A stretch of 5,022 bases of DNA from JBFGWM01 sp041588495 (GTDB taxonomy: Bacteria; Pseudomonadota; Gammaproteobacteria; Pseudomonadales; JBFGWM01). The stretch covers positions 1-5,022 of the forward strand of contig JBFGWM010000207.1 in assembly GCA_041588495.1 (NCBI GenBank), in the 5' to 3' direction. Below the pieces are notes generated by a model that made no database searches, had not been told where the DNA came from, and worked only from the letters and a program-made list of their open reading frames with translations. Shown here in pieces: positions 1-5,022 of this stretch. The translations under genes were made by a program, and so were the position numbers. Numbering within the stretch: the first letter of the stretch is position 1; every line of letters starts with the position of its first letter.

Positions 1-1
1 G

Positions 2-3358
<3,357 letters not shown>

Positions 3359-3360
3359 GG

Positions 3361-3382
3361 CGGCGGGACTAGGACTCCGCCG
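3361..3382. terminator. Possible bidirectional hairpin between convergent genes (weak)
   Basis: The arms CGGCGG (3361-3366) and CCGCCG (3377-3382) are exact inverted repeats around a 10-base loop that contains the stop codon of the minus-strand kinase. The position, tail to tail between two convergent genes, suits a shared terminator. There is no T tract after the stem on either strand, so a standard intrinsic terminator is not supported. In DNA this rich in G and C, such a stem may be chance, and termination may instead depend on Rho or on polymerase collision. Confidence 0.2.
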
Positions 3383-4217
3383 GCGGTGGCGCCGGCAGTG
3401 TGAAGCGGAAGCAACTGCCCTCCCCGGGCGTGCTCTGCACCGAGATCGTCCCGCCGTTGGCACTGACAATCGTGCGACAAACGGTGAGACCGATGCCGTT
3501 CCCGGCGTATCGGTCCGGCGGGTGCAGGCGCTGAAAGATGCGAAACACGTCATCGCTGAAACGCGGTTCGAAACCGATCCCGTTGTCGCGCACCTCGACA
3601 CAAACCCCGGACCCGGCATCCGCTGGCGGCACGGCGCGCAATTCGATGTGCGGTGGCCTGGCGGGGTCGGCAAACTTGAGCGCGTTGTCGAGCAGGTTAC
3701 GGATCAGCATCTCCATCTGCTCGCCGCTCGCGAACACCGCGGGCAGGTCTTCGTACACAAGCTCGGCCCCGGCGGCCTCGAGTCGCGGCGCCAGCTCGGT
3801 GGCGACCCGCCGCACCACCTCCTCCAGGTCGACCCGGCGCGGTTCGGAGCGCATGCGCGGCACCCGCGAAATGGTCAGCACCCCTTCCAGCAAACCCTGC
3901 AGGTTCTGCGCGGCCACCGACATGCGCTCCACGTAATGCCGGCCCTTTTCGCTGAGCTGGTCGCCACAATTGGTGGACAGGCGTTCAGAAAACGCGAGGA
4001 TCTTGCGCATGGGCGCATTCAGGTCGTGGGAAACGATGTAGAGAAAATCCTGGAACTGGGAGGTAACCTCGCTGAGTTCACCCTCGACCCTGCGCAGGCG
4101 TTCCTCCAGGGACCGGCGGATGGCGGTCTCCCGATGCAGCGCCTGTTGCGCTTCCTCGAGGGTGGAAGGCTCCGGCGGGTCTGAAGGGTCCGCCTCATCG
4201 ACACTGCTTGAACTCAT
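3369..4217 (-). CDS. Soluble sensor-less histidine kinase (HisKA + HATPase_c)
   Basis: Predicted cytoplasmic kinase of 282 residues with no signal peptide or membrane segment. The N-terminus (1-18) is rich in Ser, Asp, Glu and Pro and looks disordered. Residues 19-56 are a charged heptad-like helix, probably a dimerising coiled coil leading into HisKA. The H-box is IVSHDLNAPMRKI with phospho-acceptor H64; the SHDL form resembles phytochrome-type kinases rather than the SHEIRTP form of the neighbouring hybrid kinase. HATPase_c has the N-box NLLDNALKF (174-182), G1 DNGIGF (211-216), an F-box FRIFQRLH (225-232) and G2 GNGIGL (239-244), so ATP binding looks intact. No PAS, GAF or receiver is present, so input must come through a partner or the N-terminal helix. 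The start is fixed at the ATG at 4217 because an in-frame TAG lies two codons upstream (4223-4221). The ribosome binding site before it is weak. The gene converges on the hybrid kinase with a 10-base gap. Its response regulator is not in the window. Confidence 0.93.
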   Translation of the reverse strand: MSSSSVDEADPSDPPEPSTLEEAQQALHRETAIRRSLEERLRRVEGELSEVTSQFQDFLYIVSHDLNAPMRKILAFSERLSTNCGDQLSEKGRHYVERMSVAAQNLQGLLEGVLTISRVPRMRSEPRRVDLEEVVRRVATELAPRLEAAGAELVYEDLPAVFASGEQMEMLIRNLLDNALKFADPARPPHIELRAVPPADAGSGVCVEVRDNGIGFEPRFSDDVFRIFQRLHPPDRYAGNGIGLTVCRTIVSANGGTISVQSTPGEGSCFRFTLPAPPPAES

Positions 4218-4313
4218 CGGCTACCCGCGGCTGACCCGAAAATTGAATGGCGAACATGACTTCTCATTCTGGTTCAACTGGCTCGAAAGACGCAAGTCGC
4301 GACTCGGGAACGC
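4218..4313 (-). other. Intergenic gap upstream of the soluble kinase gene
   Basis: This 96-base gap separates the stop of the PLP enzyme gene from the start of the kinase gene, both on the minus strand. Its middle (about 4240-4280) is clearly richer in A and T than the flanking genes, which fits a promoter region. The best sigma-70-like pair I could find on the minus strand is TTGCGT (4295-4290) and CAGAAT (4271-4266) with an 18-base spacer; it matches consensus at only 3 and 4 of 6 bases, so it is a guess. No hairpin with a T tract ends the upstream gene, so co-transcription with it remains possible. Confidence 0.3.
4295..4304. repeat. 10-bp perfect palindrome AGTCGCGACT
   Basis: AGTCGCGACT reads the same on both strands and has no spacer. 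It starts 10 bases beyond the stop codon of the PLP enzyme gene and about 78 bases upstream of the soluble kinase start. A perfect dyad in a noncoding gap could be an operator half for a dimeric regulator, but it is short, there is one copy only, and no regulator gene is nearby. It may be chance. Confidence 0.35.
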
Positions 4314-5022
4314 TCAACGCTCACCGTCACGGAAATAGCGCTGCAGTCGCGTCGGCAGGCGCCGATGGTCAAGGTCCGAGAGCAACGGCGCCAGTGGCCG
4401 CGAGTTGAACGTGCTCCAGAAAAGAACACGCTTTCCGGCACAGGCGCCCGCCGCGGCATCGCGAAACAGGGCCGTCATCGCCTTGCCCGAATAGGTTCCG
4501 TCGAGGCCGAGATGTTCCAGCTCCGCGGTCCGCCGGATCGCTTTCGCGGTATCGCTGTCGATCACACCGTAGCCGCCGCCGAAAAACTCGTCGCGCACCT
4601 CGACCTCAAGCTGCGCGGGGTCCGGAACCGGAAACCCGCTATCGAGATTCCCGATCCAGCCACAGCACTGGTGCAGAAGGTCGTCGAGCAGACGCGCGCC
4701 GGCAAATTTCTTCTCCACCACGCGCACCGCGACCACGCGCGTCGACAGGCCGGCGGCACGCAGCCCGATGGCCAGTCCCGCCGCGGAACCCATGCTGCCC
4801 ATCGCGAGGTACAGGCGGTCCGGTTCGGGCAGATCACCCGCCTCGACCTGGGCGCGCAGTTCGAAAGCCGCGTTCACAAAACCGAGCACGCCCGTCGGCG
4901 ACGAACCGCCGGCCGGAATCCAGTATGGACGCCGCCCATGCCTCAACCAGTGCCGGGTGAACTGCCACGCCGCGTCCGCCGCAAGCGCCGGCACCGAGTC
5001 GCGCTCGTGGAGTTCCGCTCCC
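4314..5022 (-). CDS. PLP-dependent enzyme of the ACC deaminase/D-cysteine desulfhydrase family, N-terminus outside window
   Basis: C-terminal 235 residues of a fold-type II PLP enzyme; the frame is open to the window edge, and family members run to about 320-340 residues, so roughly 90-110 are missing, including the catalytic lysine. A GTG at 4994 is an in-frame valine codon, not a likely start, because the residues before it fit the family. Counting from the first complete codon at the edge, visible motifs are PAGGSSPTGVLG (36-47), a glycine-rich PLP-phosphate loop GSMGSAAGLAIGL (75-87), GTYSGKAM (175-182) and VLFWSTFNSRPL near the end (199-210). In ACC deaminase the residue after the motif tyrosine is Glu; here it is Ser178, and Thr204 aligns with the Thr of the HTGG motif of D-cysteine desulfhydrases. 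This argues against ACC deaminase. The HTGG glycines are replaced by Phe-Asn, so the true substrate is open: D-cysteine or another small amino acid. The kinase gene follows on the same strand after 96 bases. Confidence 0.88.
   Translation of the reverse strand, partial: GAELHERDSVPALAADAAWQFTRHWLRHGRRPYWIPAGGSSPTGVLGFVNAAFELRAQVEAGDLPEPDRLYLAMGSMGSAAGLAIGLRAAGLSTRVVAVRVVEKKFAGARLLDDLLHQCCGWIGNLDSGFPVPDPAQLEVEVRDEFFGGGYGVIDSDTAKAIRRTAELEHLGLDGTYSGKAMTALFRDAAAGACAGKRVLFWSTFNSRPLAPLLSDLDHRRLPTRLQRYFRDGER

Noticed and set aside
3522..4184. 220-codon open frame on the plus strand opposite the soluble kinase gene
   Set aside because: The minus-strand frame has a complete set of kinase motifs; this one is its antisense shadow and has none.
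4314..4994. Complete 226-residue PLP protein starting at 4994
   Set aside because: The codon at 4994 is GTG, the frame stays open to the window edge with family-like residues, and the fragment lacks the catalytic-lysine region, so the gene is cut by the window rather than short.

Overview
The window is a GC-rich, densely coding stretch of bacterial chromosome. Domain content and codon use suggest a proteobacterium, probably a gammaproteobacterium; this is an inference from style, because the window has no rRNA or other taxonomic marker. It holds three protein genes and no RNA gene, mobile element or CRISPR array that I can see.

Layout. (1) Positions 2-3358, plus strand: the 3' part, probably nearly all, of a large membrane-bound hybrid sensor histidine kinase. 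Its order is five visible transmembrane segments, a periplasmic CHASE-like sensor region, one more transmembrane segment, a coiled coil, PAS, HisKA, HATPase_c, a degenerate receiver and an intact receiver. The reading frame is open to the left edge, so the true start lies outside. (2) Positions 3369-4217, minus strand: a small soluble histidine kinase of 282 residues with a coiled coil, HisKA and HATPase_c but no sensor domain. It converges on gene 1 with 10 bases between the stop codons. (3) Positions 4314-5022, minus strand: the C-terminal two thirds of a PLP-dependent enzyme of the ACC deaminase/D-cysteine desulfhydrase family, cut by the right edge. It lies 97 bases upstream of gene 2 on the same strand, so read-through into gene 2 is possible but not shown.

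How they fit together. The two kinases are transcribed towards each other, so they are not one operon. Neither has a separate response regulator or an Hpt protein in the window. The hybrid kinase can autophosphorylate (H600) and pass phosphate to its own last receiver (D1041); output beyond that needs a partner encoded elsewhere. The PLP enzyme looks metabolic and has no evident link to the kinases.

The most notable points are the pseudo-receiver in gene 1 (Asp to Glu at the phosphorylation site, Lys to Arg at the conserved lysine) and the unusual C-terminal motif of the PLP enzyme. I see no clear sign of a wholly new system.
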